Shown: positions 53,636 to 61,059 of the stretch, one piece after another
How the letters are laid out: the number at the start of each line of letters is the position of its first letter
Position numbering within the stretch: position 1 is the stretch's first letter
NCBI GenBank assembly: GCA_019752925.1
Contig: JAIELP010000009.1
Span: 62,001-126,000, forward strand
Length of the DNA stretch: 64,000 nt
Reading direction: 5' to 3'
Origin: a bacterium
GTDB lineage: Bacteria; Bdellovibrionota; Bdellovibrionia; Bdellovibrionales; Bdellovibrionaceae
Notes under the pieces: model-generated
Seen by the model: the letters and a program-made list of their open reading frames with translations, nothing else
What the model was told of the DNA's origin: nothing
Databases searched by the model: none
Translations under genes and position numbers: made by a program

Positions 53636-54495
53636 TGAGCTTTAAACATCTTAAAAAATCAAACCGCGGTTTTACTTTACTTGAAGTTATTTTAGCTATT
53701 ACCATTCTTTCAACCCTGACAGTTTTATCAACTCAAGCGATCAGTCGTGCCTTAAAAGCCCGCACTAAAATTCAAGCCGAAGTAGATGATGTATCCGCCC
53801 TACGTGACTCGATGAGAATGATCAAGAGCGATATCAACTTAGCTTTTCATCACCGCGATTTCGAAAAAGAAATTCAAGATATTGTAAATAAAAAAAGCGC
53901 TGGCACCCTAAAACCAGGAGCTCCCAACCCTCCACAAGCAGCATCACCTCAGCGTCAAACTAAACGACAGGATCCTGTAACGGATTTCGTCGGAACCGAT
54001 ACTGAAATGAACTTCATTACCCTGAATGGCGGACGAACAGTTTCGAATATTCAGCAAGCTGATTTTGTTGAAGTGGGTTACACATTAAAAAGCTGTAACA
54101 ACTTAACAACTAAACAGGCCAGCCAATGTCTGTACCGACGCACTCAAGGTTTACTAGATGATGATATTAAAACCGGTGGTAATGAAATAGTTATGCTGGA
54201 AAATGTTACGGAATTCAAACTGCGCTACATCGGCGAAACAAAACAGGATTGGGTCAGCCAGTGGAATTCTACCGTTAACAGCTCAGACGCTGGCACTAAA
54301 GGTTTGTTTCCGGATGCGGTTGAAGTTTCACTCAGCATTGAACGTGAAATAGAAAAAAAACAAAGAACCTACTCAATGCAATTTGTAATTCCGGTGCACT
54401 TTCCGAACAATCCTGATAAATCCGGCTCATCTTCTTCAAACTCAGGCAGTTCAAGTGGAGCCACTCAAGGCCAAGGCGGTACCGGTGGTAAATAA
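53635..54495 (+). CDS. gspJ: Type II secretion minor pseudopilin GspJ
   Basis: Minor pseudopilin. Leader: NRG|FTLLEVILAITILSTLTVLSTQAISRAL, with Glu at +5. The globular part includes RDSMRMIKSDINLAFHHRDFEKE and ends KQRTYSMQFVIPVHFP. The C-terminal 30 residues are Ser/Gly/Gln-rich (SGSSSSNSGSSSGATQGQGGTGGK), and this extension overlaps the start of gspK. The GTG start overlaps the gspI stop by one base. The globular size (286 in all) fits long GspJ forms. Confidence 0.9.
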   Translation: MSFKHLKKSNRGFTLLEVILAITILSTLTVLSTQAISRALKARTKIQAEVDDVSALRDSMRMIKSDINLAFHHRDFEKEIQDIVNKKSAGTLKPGAPNPPQAASPQRQTKRQDPVTDFVGTDTEMNFITLNGGRTVSNIQQADFVEVGYTLKSCNNLTTKQASQCLYRRTQGLLDDDIKTGGNEIVMLENVTEFKLRYIGETKQDWVSQWNSTVNSSDAGTKGLFPDAVEVSLSIEREIEKKQRTYSMQFVIPVHFPNNPDKSGSSSSNSGSSSGATQGQGGTGGK

Positions 54496-55816
54496 TTTTA
54501 TTAAAAATCTCATTCCGCCGGGATTTACTTCCCGCCTTAAATATAATCCGCTTAAACGCTCTAATAAAAACCGGGGTATCGCTTTAATTTTAGCTATTAC
54601 TTCTTTGATGTTTATGGTTTACATCGCCTCAGAACTCACCCAAGATTCTGCGGTTGAATATATTGTCAACTCCCAAGAAATGAACCGCCTTAAAGCTTAC
54701 TATGCGGCTCGTAACAGTATGCAGATTGCTCTTTTAAGGATTAAAATGTTTCAGCAAGCTAACAAATTCCCGTTACCTGAATCTTTTAAAAGTCAGTTGG
54801 ATCTGATCTGGAAATTCCCGTTTGCCTGGCCGTTGCCGATACCTGCCGACTTAAACGCCGTTGATACGGATACCATCAAACAAGTGACTTCCGAATCTTT
54901 AATGGACGCCACATACACTCACACCATTGACGATGAAGGGTCTAAAATCGACATTAATGATTTAGCTTCACCTTCAAAAACATTACGCGAAATAACTCGA
55001 AAACAAGTACTTACTATTTTTGAACAACAACTGGCCTCAAACGACGAATTCCGCAACGAATATCAAAATTACCGATTTGACGAACTCGTTAACAAAATGA
55101 CAGATTGGATGAGCGATACCAACACAAGCGCATCCGGAAGCGGCGACAAACGTTCGGAGTTTTCGCAATTAGGTTTTAGCTACCCGCCAAACCGCGGTTT
55201 TCGCACCTTAGAAGAGTTGCGTTTGATTCCTGGAATGACGGATGCTTTTTTTGATCTGCTGGCTTCAAGAGTTACCATTTATGGTATGAAAGCAATTAAT
55301 CCAAATATTGCCACCAAAGAAGTTTTACTTTCGCTCGATGCCGGCTTAACCGAAGAATCTATTAATGAAGCCATCGCACGTCGCGACAATCCTGATCAAG
55401 GTGGTCCGTTCAAAGATAAGTCACCGGACGATCCTAGTAAAAATGGCTGCCTAGAAGATTTTAAATCTTTTGTAGAAAGTCGCGGGGCCCGCTTAACTGC
55501 TGATTTCGATAAGATTCCAATGAGTTGCGACAAAGTCTTCAACTTTAAAATTAAAGCGACAGGTCTTTATGGCGCCGGAAAATTTGCACTTCAAAAAAAC
55601 ATCACAGCTGTTGTTGTAGACCTGGATAAATCGGCCACGCAAATAAAAACTTATGTCGATAAAGACAAGCAAGCACAAAACCCTCAAGGCCAAAATCCAC
55701 AAAACCCAGCAAACCCACAAAACCCGAGTGGCCAACAAGGGGCTGGATCTACGTCTGGAACATCGGATCCTCTTCCCAAAGGTCCTCCACGTGTCGTATA
55801 CTGGACCGAGAACTAG
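54485..55816 (+). CDS. gspK: Type II secretion minor pseudopilin GspK
   Basis: Tip pseudopilin. The hydrophobic prepilin segment is NRG|IALILAITSLMFMVYIASELTQDS. It lacks Glu at position 5, as GspK characteristically does. The large globular part includes DDEGSKIDINDLASPS, DWMSDTNTSASGSGDKRSEFSQLGFSYPPNRGFRTLEELRLIPGMTDAFFDLLASRVTIYG and CLEDFKSFVESRG. A Pro/Gln/Asn repeat-like tail precedes the end. The start is uncertain: the GTG at 54485 (leader 31 residues) or a GTG at 54455; I prefer the first because the added ten residues have no prepilin resemblance. It overlaps the gspJ end by 11 bases. Confidence 0.85.
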   Translation: MVNNFIKNLIPPGFTSRLKYNPLKRSNKNRGIALILAITSLMFMVYIASELTQDSAVEYIVNSQEMNRLKAYYAARNSMQIALLRIKMFQQANKFPLPESFKSQLDLIWKFPFAWPLPIPADLNAVDTDTIKQVTSESLMDATYTHTIDDEGSKIDINDLASPSKTLREITRKQVLTIFEQQLASNDEFRNEYQNYRFDELVNKMTDWMSDTNTSASGSGDKRSEFSQLGFSYPPNRGFRTLEELRLIPGMTDAFFDLLASRVTIYGMKAINPNIATKEVLLSLDAGLTEESINEAIARRDNPDQGGPFKDKSPDDPSKNGCLEDFKSFVESRGARLTADFDKIPMSCDKVFNFKIKATGLYGAGKFALQKNITAVVVDLDKSATQIKTYVDKDKQAQNPQGQNPQNPANPQNPSGQQGAGSTSGTSDPLPKGPPRVVYWTEN

Positions 55817-55875
55817 AGGCCTCATAAACAAGGTCTCAAAAGCTATTTGATTTTTACACCAAGGAAGGGACAGCA

Positions 55876-57549
55876 ATGCGATCGATAGGTCTTGATATCG
55901 GCGAATATTCCGTCAAATTAGTTGAGCTCGTCCAAAGCAAAAAAAATATTTCAATTAATCAAATTCAGGAAAAACAATTAAGCCAGAATGTTTCTGTTGA
56001 AGATAAAGAATTAGAAGTTATCGAGTTTGTACGTTCATTTTTGGCTAGCGGTGACTACTCTCAAGCACGCTGGATTTTGGCCGTTAAGCAAGATCAAGTA
56101 ACCACTCGCTACAAAACCTTTCCATTCTCGGATCGCATTAAAATACAAAAAAGTCTTTCTTTTGAAATGGAAGAAGATATTCCTTTTGATACCGATGCTT
56201 GCGTGTTCGACGCCAAAGTCGTTCAGACCCAAGGTACAAGCTCTGATATTTTAGCTACCGCAATACCTAAAAACCATGTTGAAAAAATTATCGACATGGC
56301 TTCAAATTTTGGCGTTGAAATTTACGCTATCACAGTAGATGGATTAGCTTTTTCAAACCTAGTTGAAGACTGGGAGCAGCCGGCGCCGGCTATTACTCAA
56401 GCTATTTCATTAACTGAAACTGATAAACCCAAAAAGCATATTCAAATTGTTTTAAACATAGGCCATAAGAAAACTCTATTTACAGCTTACGATAACAACC
56501 GCTTGATTTTTACCCGTAGTTTATTCTGGGGCGCAAACCAACTGATTACTGAAATTATCAAAAAACAGGAAATTTCCTATATCGAAGCGGTGCGTTTACT
56601 CCAAACTCATTCGCATATTCTATTAAATAAAGAAAATGCAAGTTTTGAACAGGCGCAGTTTTCAAATTTACTGACAAAAAATTTAAAAGAATTAGTCCGC
56701 GATATTCAGATGACTTTGTTAGAGCTTGAAAGTGAACACAATGCCGACATCACCGCTATTCACTTTACGGGCGGGGCCAGCCTGATTACTAATTTAGGCG
56801 GATTCTTAACACAACATCTCGAAGTGCCCTGCAATCCTATTCATCTTTTGCAAAGCTATGCAGGCTCTTTAGCCGCCATGTCGTCGCCACAACAGGCCCA
56901 TGAAGTTGAATCCAAATTCACAACAGCTGTAGCCATTGCTTTAGAAGCTTTCAAAAAACCGCGTAACCCCGCGACCAACTTACTCAAAGGCGAATTCGCA
57001 AAACAAAACGATGCTTTTAAAGTATTCTGGAAACAATGGGGAACAGTTGCACAAGTTGGCATAGCAGCGATGTTAGTTTTATTTGTCTGGACTTCATTCC
57101 GTGGCACTTTCGCAACAACTCTTAACGAAAAAGGCGACGAAGCTATTATCGCGCAAGCTAAAAGCGTTGCTCGCTTACCTAAAAAACAAGCCAACGAAAA
57201 CGGTGTTAAAAAATATATTAAAGAAAATAAGAAAAAGGCCAACGAACTCAAGCTCGTGGCCCAGGTTGCACAAATGAATTCAGCCCTAGACCTTTTAAAA
57301 AAGGTAAGCGAATCGGCTCCGTCAAAAGATCAGGCTAAAATCGATATCATGAATTTCACAGTCAAAGACGATATCGTACAAATCGTTGGATACGCCAGCT
57401 CTCCGAAAGATGTTGCAAGCTTATCGCAGAACTTAAAAAATCTTTCTACCGATGGACAGGTTAATACTCAGCCTTCCAATTTAAGCCTCGTTCCAAATAG
57501 AGTTGCTTTTAACCTTTCATTCCGCGCAGACAGAGGTTTAGTAAAATGA
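55876..57549 (+). CDS. gspL: Type II secretion platform protein GspL (PilM-like actin fold)
   Basis: Inner-membrane platform protein that recruits GspE. The cytoplasmic part (about 1-375) has the actin/PilM-like fold: MRSIGLDIGEYSVKLVELVQS at the start, KSLSFEMEEDIPFDTDACVFDAKV, and ITAIHFTGGASLITNLGGFLTQHLEVPC. A membrane helix lies near 395 (VGIAAMLVLFVWTSFRGTF), followed by a roughly 150-residue periplasmic ferredoxin-like domain (DIMNFTVKDDIVQIVGYASSPKDVASLSQNL). The resemblance to type IV pilus PilM is family-level; the neighbours (K upstream, M downstream) mark it as GspL. AAGGAAGGG lies upstream. 59 bases follow gspK. Confidence 0.88.
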   Translation: MRSIGLDIGEYSVKLVELVQSKKNISINQIQEKQLSQNVSVEDKELEVIEFVRSFLASGDYSQARWILAVKQDQVTTRYKTFPFSDRIKIQKSLSFEMEEDIPFDTDACVFDAKVVQTQGTSSDILATAIPKNHVEKIIDMASNFGVEIYAITVDGLAFSNLVEDWEQPAPAITQAISLTETDKPKKHIQIVLNIGHKKTLFTAYDNNRLIFTRSLFWGANQLITEIIKKQEISYIEAVRLLQTHSHILLNKENASFEQAQFSNLLTKNLKELVRDIQMTLLELESEHNADITAIHFTGGASLITNLGGFLTQHLEVPCNPIHLLQSYAGSLAAMSSPQQAHEVESKFTTAVAIALEAFKKPRNPATNLLKGEFAKQNDAFKVFWKQWGTVAQVGIAAMLVLFVWTSFRGTFATTLNEKGDEAIIAQAKSVARLPKKQANENGVKKYIKENKKKANELKLVAQVAQMNSALDLLKKVSESAPSKDQAKIDIMNFTVKDDIVQIVGYASSPKDVASLSQNLKNLSTDGQVNTQPSNLSLVPNRVAFNLSFRADRGLVK

Positions 57550-58217
57550 GTCAATTAGAAAATATAAACGAACAATTTAAAAATCTCGGCGCTAAACTTG
57601 GCCAGCAAATTCAGGAATCTCCCTCTTACGCACAAGCACAAGATAAATATGAAAACCTAAGCCCAGTAGGCCAAAAAATGGTGATGGTCGGTGGCGTTTT
57701 ACTGATTTTGTTTTTATTATTATTCATTCCTCTTTCAAATCTTTCAGACTCGCAGACCACTTTGGGTGCGTTTGAAGAAAAGCGCAGTTTAATACGCGAT
57801 CTTTTTAAAACCTACCGCGAGTCTTCAGCCACGCCGTCTGTTGTAAGACCCCCCGATTACGAATCACTGAGAAGTAATGTTGAATCTATAATTGCTCGCG
57901 CAGAACTATTACCGGAGCAAAATCTCGGCACTATTGAAATTACGGCCGAGGGGAAACTGATACCACAAAACCTGATCACCCATGCGCTACAGGTAAAACT
58001 GGCTAAACTGAACTTAAAACAAATCGTTGATATTGGTTCTTCACTTGTAGGCATTTCTGAAAGCGTTAAAATGAAAGATATGCAAATCACTGCTAACTCC
58101 CAAGACACTCGTTATTTTGATGTGAGCTACAAGCTTTATTCTTTGAAAGTTCCAGAACCACAGGCTGAAGCTCCTGTAGAAGAACCTAAAAAAGGAAACC
58201 GAGGTTCTGACAAATGA
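57546..58217 (+). CDS. gspM: Type II secretion platform protein GspM
   Basis: Bitopic platform protein that pairs with GspL. One membrane helix (MVMVGGVLLILFLLLFIPLSNL, about 40-62) leads into a periplasmic coiled-coil and ferredoxin-like domain (about 100-205, DYESLRSNVESIIARAELLPEQ...VKLAKLNLKQIVDIGSSLVGISESVKMKDMQITANSQDTRYFDVSYKLYSL). The cytoplasmic N-terminal region is about 40 residues. GspM proteins are poorly conserved, so the call rests on size, topology and position. Its ATG overlaps the gspL TGA by four bases. Confidence 0.83.
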   Translation: MSQLENINEQFKNLGAKLGQQIQESPSYAQAQDKYENLSPVGQKMVMVGGVLLILFLLLFIPLSNLSDSQTTLGAFEEKRSLIRDLFKTYRESSATPSVVRPPDYESLRSNVESIIARAELLPEQNLGTIEITAEGKLIPQNLITHALQVKLAKLNLKQIVDIGSSLVGISESVKMKDMQITANSQDTRYFDVSYKLYSLKVPEPQAEAPVEEPKKGNRGSDK

Positions 58218-59176
58218 TGAACGCTATAGTCATTTTTTTCAGATTTCTGTTTCAGCATAAATGGAAAATTGTAATGACTCTGGTAATGAGTTTAGCCTTT
58301 TTAATTTTGCTTTTTCCGCTAAGCGATTTGAATGATCTCATTTCGTCAGAAATATCTAAAATAACAAATAATCGTGTTTACGTACAATTTGATAAAATGC
58401 ACATGAGCCCATTTACAACCTCAGTGTCTCTTGAAAAGCTCTATGTTGAAACCCCGCAGATTTCTTCTCTAACATCTGAAGAGTTGTCTTTAAAACCTTC
58501 TATTGCAGCTATGATTGCACGTAAGCCTGGCGGTACCGTCAGCGCCAAAGGATTTTTAAAAGGCGATCTGGAAATTTCTATGCACCCAACAAGTTCAAAT
58601 GGTGTTGATAAATCAAAAATTGATATCTCAGCCACTAATATAAGTTTAAAAGAAGCCCGCGAAGTGGCCAACATCAGCTTACCTATTAAAGGTCAACTCA
58701 GCCTAACCTCTCAAGCTGTAGCCGATTTAACTATGACTGAACAGCCTGAAGTTGACCTCAACATGACCATTTTAAAATTTGAAATGGCTTCCACATTTGT
58801 TCCCTTAAATGATTTCGGGCAAATCGCTTTACCGGAAATTAAAATGGGTAAAGTAGAACTCAAAGGCCGTCTTTCAAACGGAAAATTCTTAATTGAAAAC
58901 GGAAAGCTGGGCACCTCTACTGATGAGCTTTACGGCGATATAAAAGGTGACCTTTCCGTCACCTTCCAAAATATTGGTGGCCAGGTTACTCCGGTTATTG
59001 GCGCCTATAATATTTCATTAGATATCAAAGCTAAACAGAGCTTCAAAGATAAGGCGAAATTGTTTTTATCTTTCTTAGACGGCTACAAAGTGGATACGGG
59101 CACCGTGAGTAACTATAAATTCAAAGTTTATGCGACTGAAATGGGAATGCCTCCACAGTTTACTCCGCTTAGATAA
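58214..59176 (+). CDS. gspN: Type II secretion protein GspN, long AsmA-like type
   Basis: Accessory type II secretion component, anchored by one N-terminal helix (about 16-37). The 280-residue periplasmic part has LSDLNDLISSEISKITNNRVYVQFDKMHMSPFTTSVSLEKLYVETP and later KPGGTVSAKGFLKGDLEISMHP, ISATNISLKEAREV and VTFQNIGGQVTPVIGAYNISLDI. These read as the repeated beta-strand pattern of the AsmA/GspN superfamily, which resembles lipid-transfer proteins. At 320 residues it is the longer form found in Leptospira/delta-type systems; E. coli-type GspN is about 250. ATGA overlap with gspM. It is the last gene of the operon. Confidence 0.8.
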   Translation: MMNAIVIFFRFLFQHKWKIVMTLVMSLAFLILLFPLSDLNDLISSEISKITNNRVYVQFDKMHMSPFTTSVSLEKLYVETPQISSLTSEELSLKPSIAAMIARKPGGTVSAKGFLKGDLEISMHPTSSNGVDKSKIDISATNISLKEAREVANISLPIKGQLSLTSQAVADLTMTEQPEVDLNMTILKFEMASTFVPLNDFGQIALPEIKMGKVELKGRLSNGKFLIENGKLGTSTDELYGDIKGDLSVTFQNIGGQVTPVIGAYNISLDIKAKQSFKDKAKLFLSFLDGYKVDTGTVSNYKFKVYATEMGMPPQFTPLR

Positions 59177-59326
59177 TCCGGTTTTCAAACCTTAAAGTAT
59201 CTCCTCTTTGCCCTATTCGCCTATTACGTAGGCGCATTTGCTGCACACACTTTATGCAGCTCAGATTCCAATTGACTCATTGGCCGCTGAATTAGAAAAC
59301 ATTAAAGAACATAAGAGGGAGAGCAT

Positions 59327-59782
59327 ATGTCTGGAGTTAACAAAGTTATTATAATTGGCCGTTTAGGTCAGGATCCTGAAATGAAGGCTATAGGCCAGGG
59401 CACCACTGTTACACGTTTAAACGTGGCTACAAGTGAAGCTTGGACAGGCAAAGATGGTCAAAAACAAGAGCGCACTGAATGGCACCGTATTGTTGTATGG
59501 GGCAAACTTGCAGAAATCTGCGGTAAATATTTAGCTAAAGGCCGTCAAGTTTATGTAGAAGGCCGTTTACAAACAAACTCTTACGAAAAAAATGGCGTTA
59601 AAATGTATTCAACTGAAATCGTAGCTAACACAGTTCAATTCCTTGGATCTGTTGGCGCTGATAACTCTACTGGCGAACGTTCTTCTGCAGGCGCTGCACA
59701 ATCTCAAGGTGGAAACGATTTCAACTTTGCTGATTTCGGACCAGAACCTTCATTCAACCAAAACGAAGACATTCCGTTCTAG
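59327..59782 (+). CDS. ssb: Single-stranded DNA-binding protein
   Basis: Coats single-stranded DNA in replication, recombination and repair. The OB-fold is [86 protein letters not shown] (1-87). The linker is short and Gly/Ser/Asn-rich. The acidic tip ends EDIPF, the docking motif for partner proteins. 151 residues is normal. GGGAGAG precedes the ATG. Not part of the secretion operon (150 bases after gspN), and ended by its own terminator. Confidence 0.97.
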   Translation: MSGVNKVIIIGRLGQDPEMKAIGQGTTVTRLNVATSEAWTGKDGQKQERTEWHRIVVWGKLAEICGKYLAKGRQVYVEGRLQTNSYEKNGVKMYSTEIVANTVQFLGSVGADNSTGERSSAGAAQSQGGNDFNFADFGPEPSFNQNEDIPF

Positions 59783-59804
59783 TTTTACAAAAATTGTTAT
59801 TCGT

Positions 59805-59844
59805 AAATAAAGCCTTTTGCTACCACAAAAGGCTTTATTTTTTT
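59805..59844 (+). terminator. Rho-independent terminator after ssb
   Basis: A 15-bp perfect stem (AAATAAAGCCTTTTG / CAAAAGGCTTTATTT) with a six-base CTACCA loop and a T run. The stem reads the same way on both strands, and the A-rich foot could also serve the other direction. Confidence 0.92.
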
Positions 59845-59867
59845 TATAAATACACTCACAATAAATT

Positions 59868-60179
59868 ATGGGCTACTTAAAAATCATCATCTTGTTGTGC
59901 GCTTTATCGATTTTAAACGCCTGCACTATTTATAAATCACCGGACCGCAAAGATTTCGAATCCCTTTCCGCATCATTTAAAGCCCAAAGTTTACAGGCCT
60001 CTTCGTGCTCTCAAAACTCTGTACGAACTCTAGCTACATCTTCCCGCTTAGTTTCAATTGAAAACTCAGAAACAAACAATGAATCTGTTTTTTTATGGGA
60101 GCACAATATAGGCAATGATCAACATGTATTCGAATCCGATAACCTGATGGGAATATACTGCCTGTATGAAACTAATTAG
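59868..60179 (+). CDS. Small predicted lipoprotein (103 aa)
   Basis: Not recognised. MGYLKIIILLCALSILNAC is a lipoprotein signal with lipobox LNAC (Cys19). The mature part is polar and Ser-rich, with a few Cys (SSCSQN, GIYCLYE). It overlaps the next gene's start by 14 bases, so the two are probably coexpressed. It may accompany the beta-barrel protein downstream, as small lipoproteins do with some outer-membrane proteins, but nothing in the sequence shows contact. Confidence 0.7.
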   Translation: MGYLKIIILLCALSILNACTIYKSPDRKDFESLSASFKAQSLQASSCSQNSVRTLATSSRLVSIENSETNNESVFLWEHNIGNDQHVFESDNLMGIYCLYETN

Positions 60180-61059
60180 TTTAATTTTTCTGGCTTTTTT
60201 TATATCTCAACAGGCTTCAGCGGCTAAAATTATCCAAACAAAGGCCAATAAAATTTTAATAGATCTTGAAGGCGAAGATGCTCAAGTCGAACAAAAACTT
60301 TATCTTTTAAATGGAGCTGGAAAAAAAATCGGCATAGCCAGCATCACTCAAACAAAAAACGGCAAAGCTATCGCTATTATCAACAAAGGGAGCAGTCAAA
60401 GCGCTGAATCTGTACAGCTCATCGACTCAGCTATCAGTGCGGATCCATCCAGCTCCGATAACAACGCTCCACCCAAAGTATCTACCAAAGGTATTTACAG
60501 AGTTAATGGCGTTAAATACACGGTTCTGCTGACGTTAATTTCTAATACGATGAACACTAAACAAGCCGATGGCACACAGCCCATTCCTAATCAGGAAGAT
60601 GTTGCGCTCAAAGGCTCATCTTTTGGTATTGCAGGTGGCATTGATATACCCGTGGTCGACTGGTTCACACTACGTGGCATAGCTGGGTACGAACCTTTTT
60701 CCGCTTCAGGCACAGCAAGATTTACTTCATGCGACGCACTCACTTCAACTAACTGTACAGCCAATATAACATACGCCTCTGCAGGGCTTTATGGTCGTAT
60801 CGATCTTACTAAGTCGCGCGCGCTTATTTGGATTGCTGGCGGAATGGCAATCAAATATCCAATCGGCAAAAGCACAACTGCACTTAGAACCGATGATATT
60901 AAAATGACCTACACTATAGCCGCAGCAGGTGGCCTTGATTACTTTATTAATAATAAAAACTTTATTCCGGCTTCTTTAGAGTATCAAATGTTCCCAAGCT
61001 CTGACACGGTATCAGCCAACAGCATCATGGTACGTATCGGCTATGGTTGGTCTTTTTAA
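60166..61059 (+). CDS. Outer-membrane beta-barrel-like protein (297 aa)
   Basis: Signal peptide MKLISLIFLAFFISQQASA. A small N-terminal domain of about 90 residues (KIIQTKANKILIDLEGEDAQVEQKLYLLNGAGKKIGIASITQTKNGKAIAIINKGSSQSAES) resembles a small beta-barrel linker. It is followed by a predicted membrane beta-barrel of alternating strands (ALKGSSFGIAGGIDIPVVDWFTLRGIAGYEPFS...ASAGLYGRIDLTKSRALIWIAGGMAIKYPIG...YTIAAAGGLDYFINNKNFIPASLEYQMFPSS). It ends with GYGWSF, an aromatic C-terminal residue as Bam-targeted barrels have. Function unknown (OmpA/OmpW-like size). Stop interlocks with the convergent rel gene (TTAA, 61056-61059). Confidence 0.72.
   Translation: MKLISLIFLAFFISQQASAAKIIQTKANKILIDLEGEDAQVEQKLYLLNGAGKKIGIASITQTKNGKAIAIINKGSSQSAESVQLIDSAISADPSSSDNNAPPKVSTKGIYRVNGVKYTVLLTLISNTMNTKQADGTQPIPNQEDVALKGSSFGIAGGIDIPVVDWFTLRGIAGYEPFSASGTARFTSCDALTSTNCTANITYASAGLYGRIDLTKSRALIWIAGGMAIKYPIGKSTTALRTDDIKMTYTIAAAGGLDYFINNKNFIPASLEYQMFPSSDTVSANSIMVRIGYGWSF

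Noticed and set aside
55493..55876. Open frame antisense to the gspK end and gspL start
   Set aside because: It covers the repeat-like Pro/Gln/Asn tail of gspK on the opposite strand and lacks any known domain.
55876..59176. Type IV pilus cluster (PilM-N-O reading of 55876-59176)
   Set aside because: The PilM-like fold is shared with GspL; GspC, GspK, a single secretin and the gspD-E-F-G-H-I-J order identify a type II secretion system.
59239..59262. Hairpin GCTGCA...TGCAGC between gspN and ssb as a terminator
   Set aside because: The stem has only six pairs and no T run follows, so it is weak evidence of termination.
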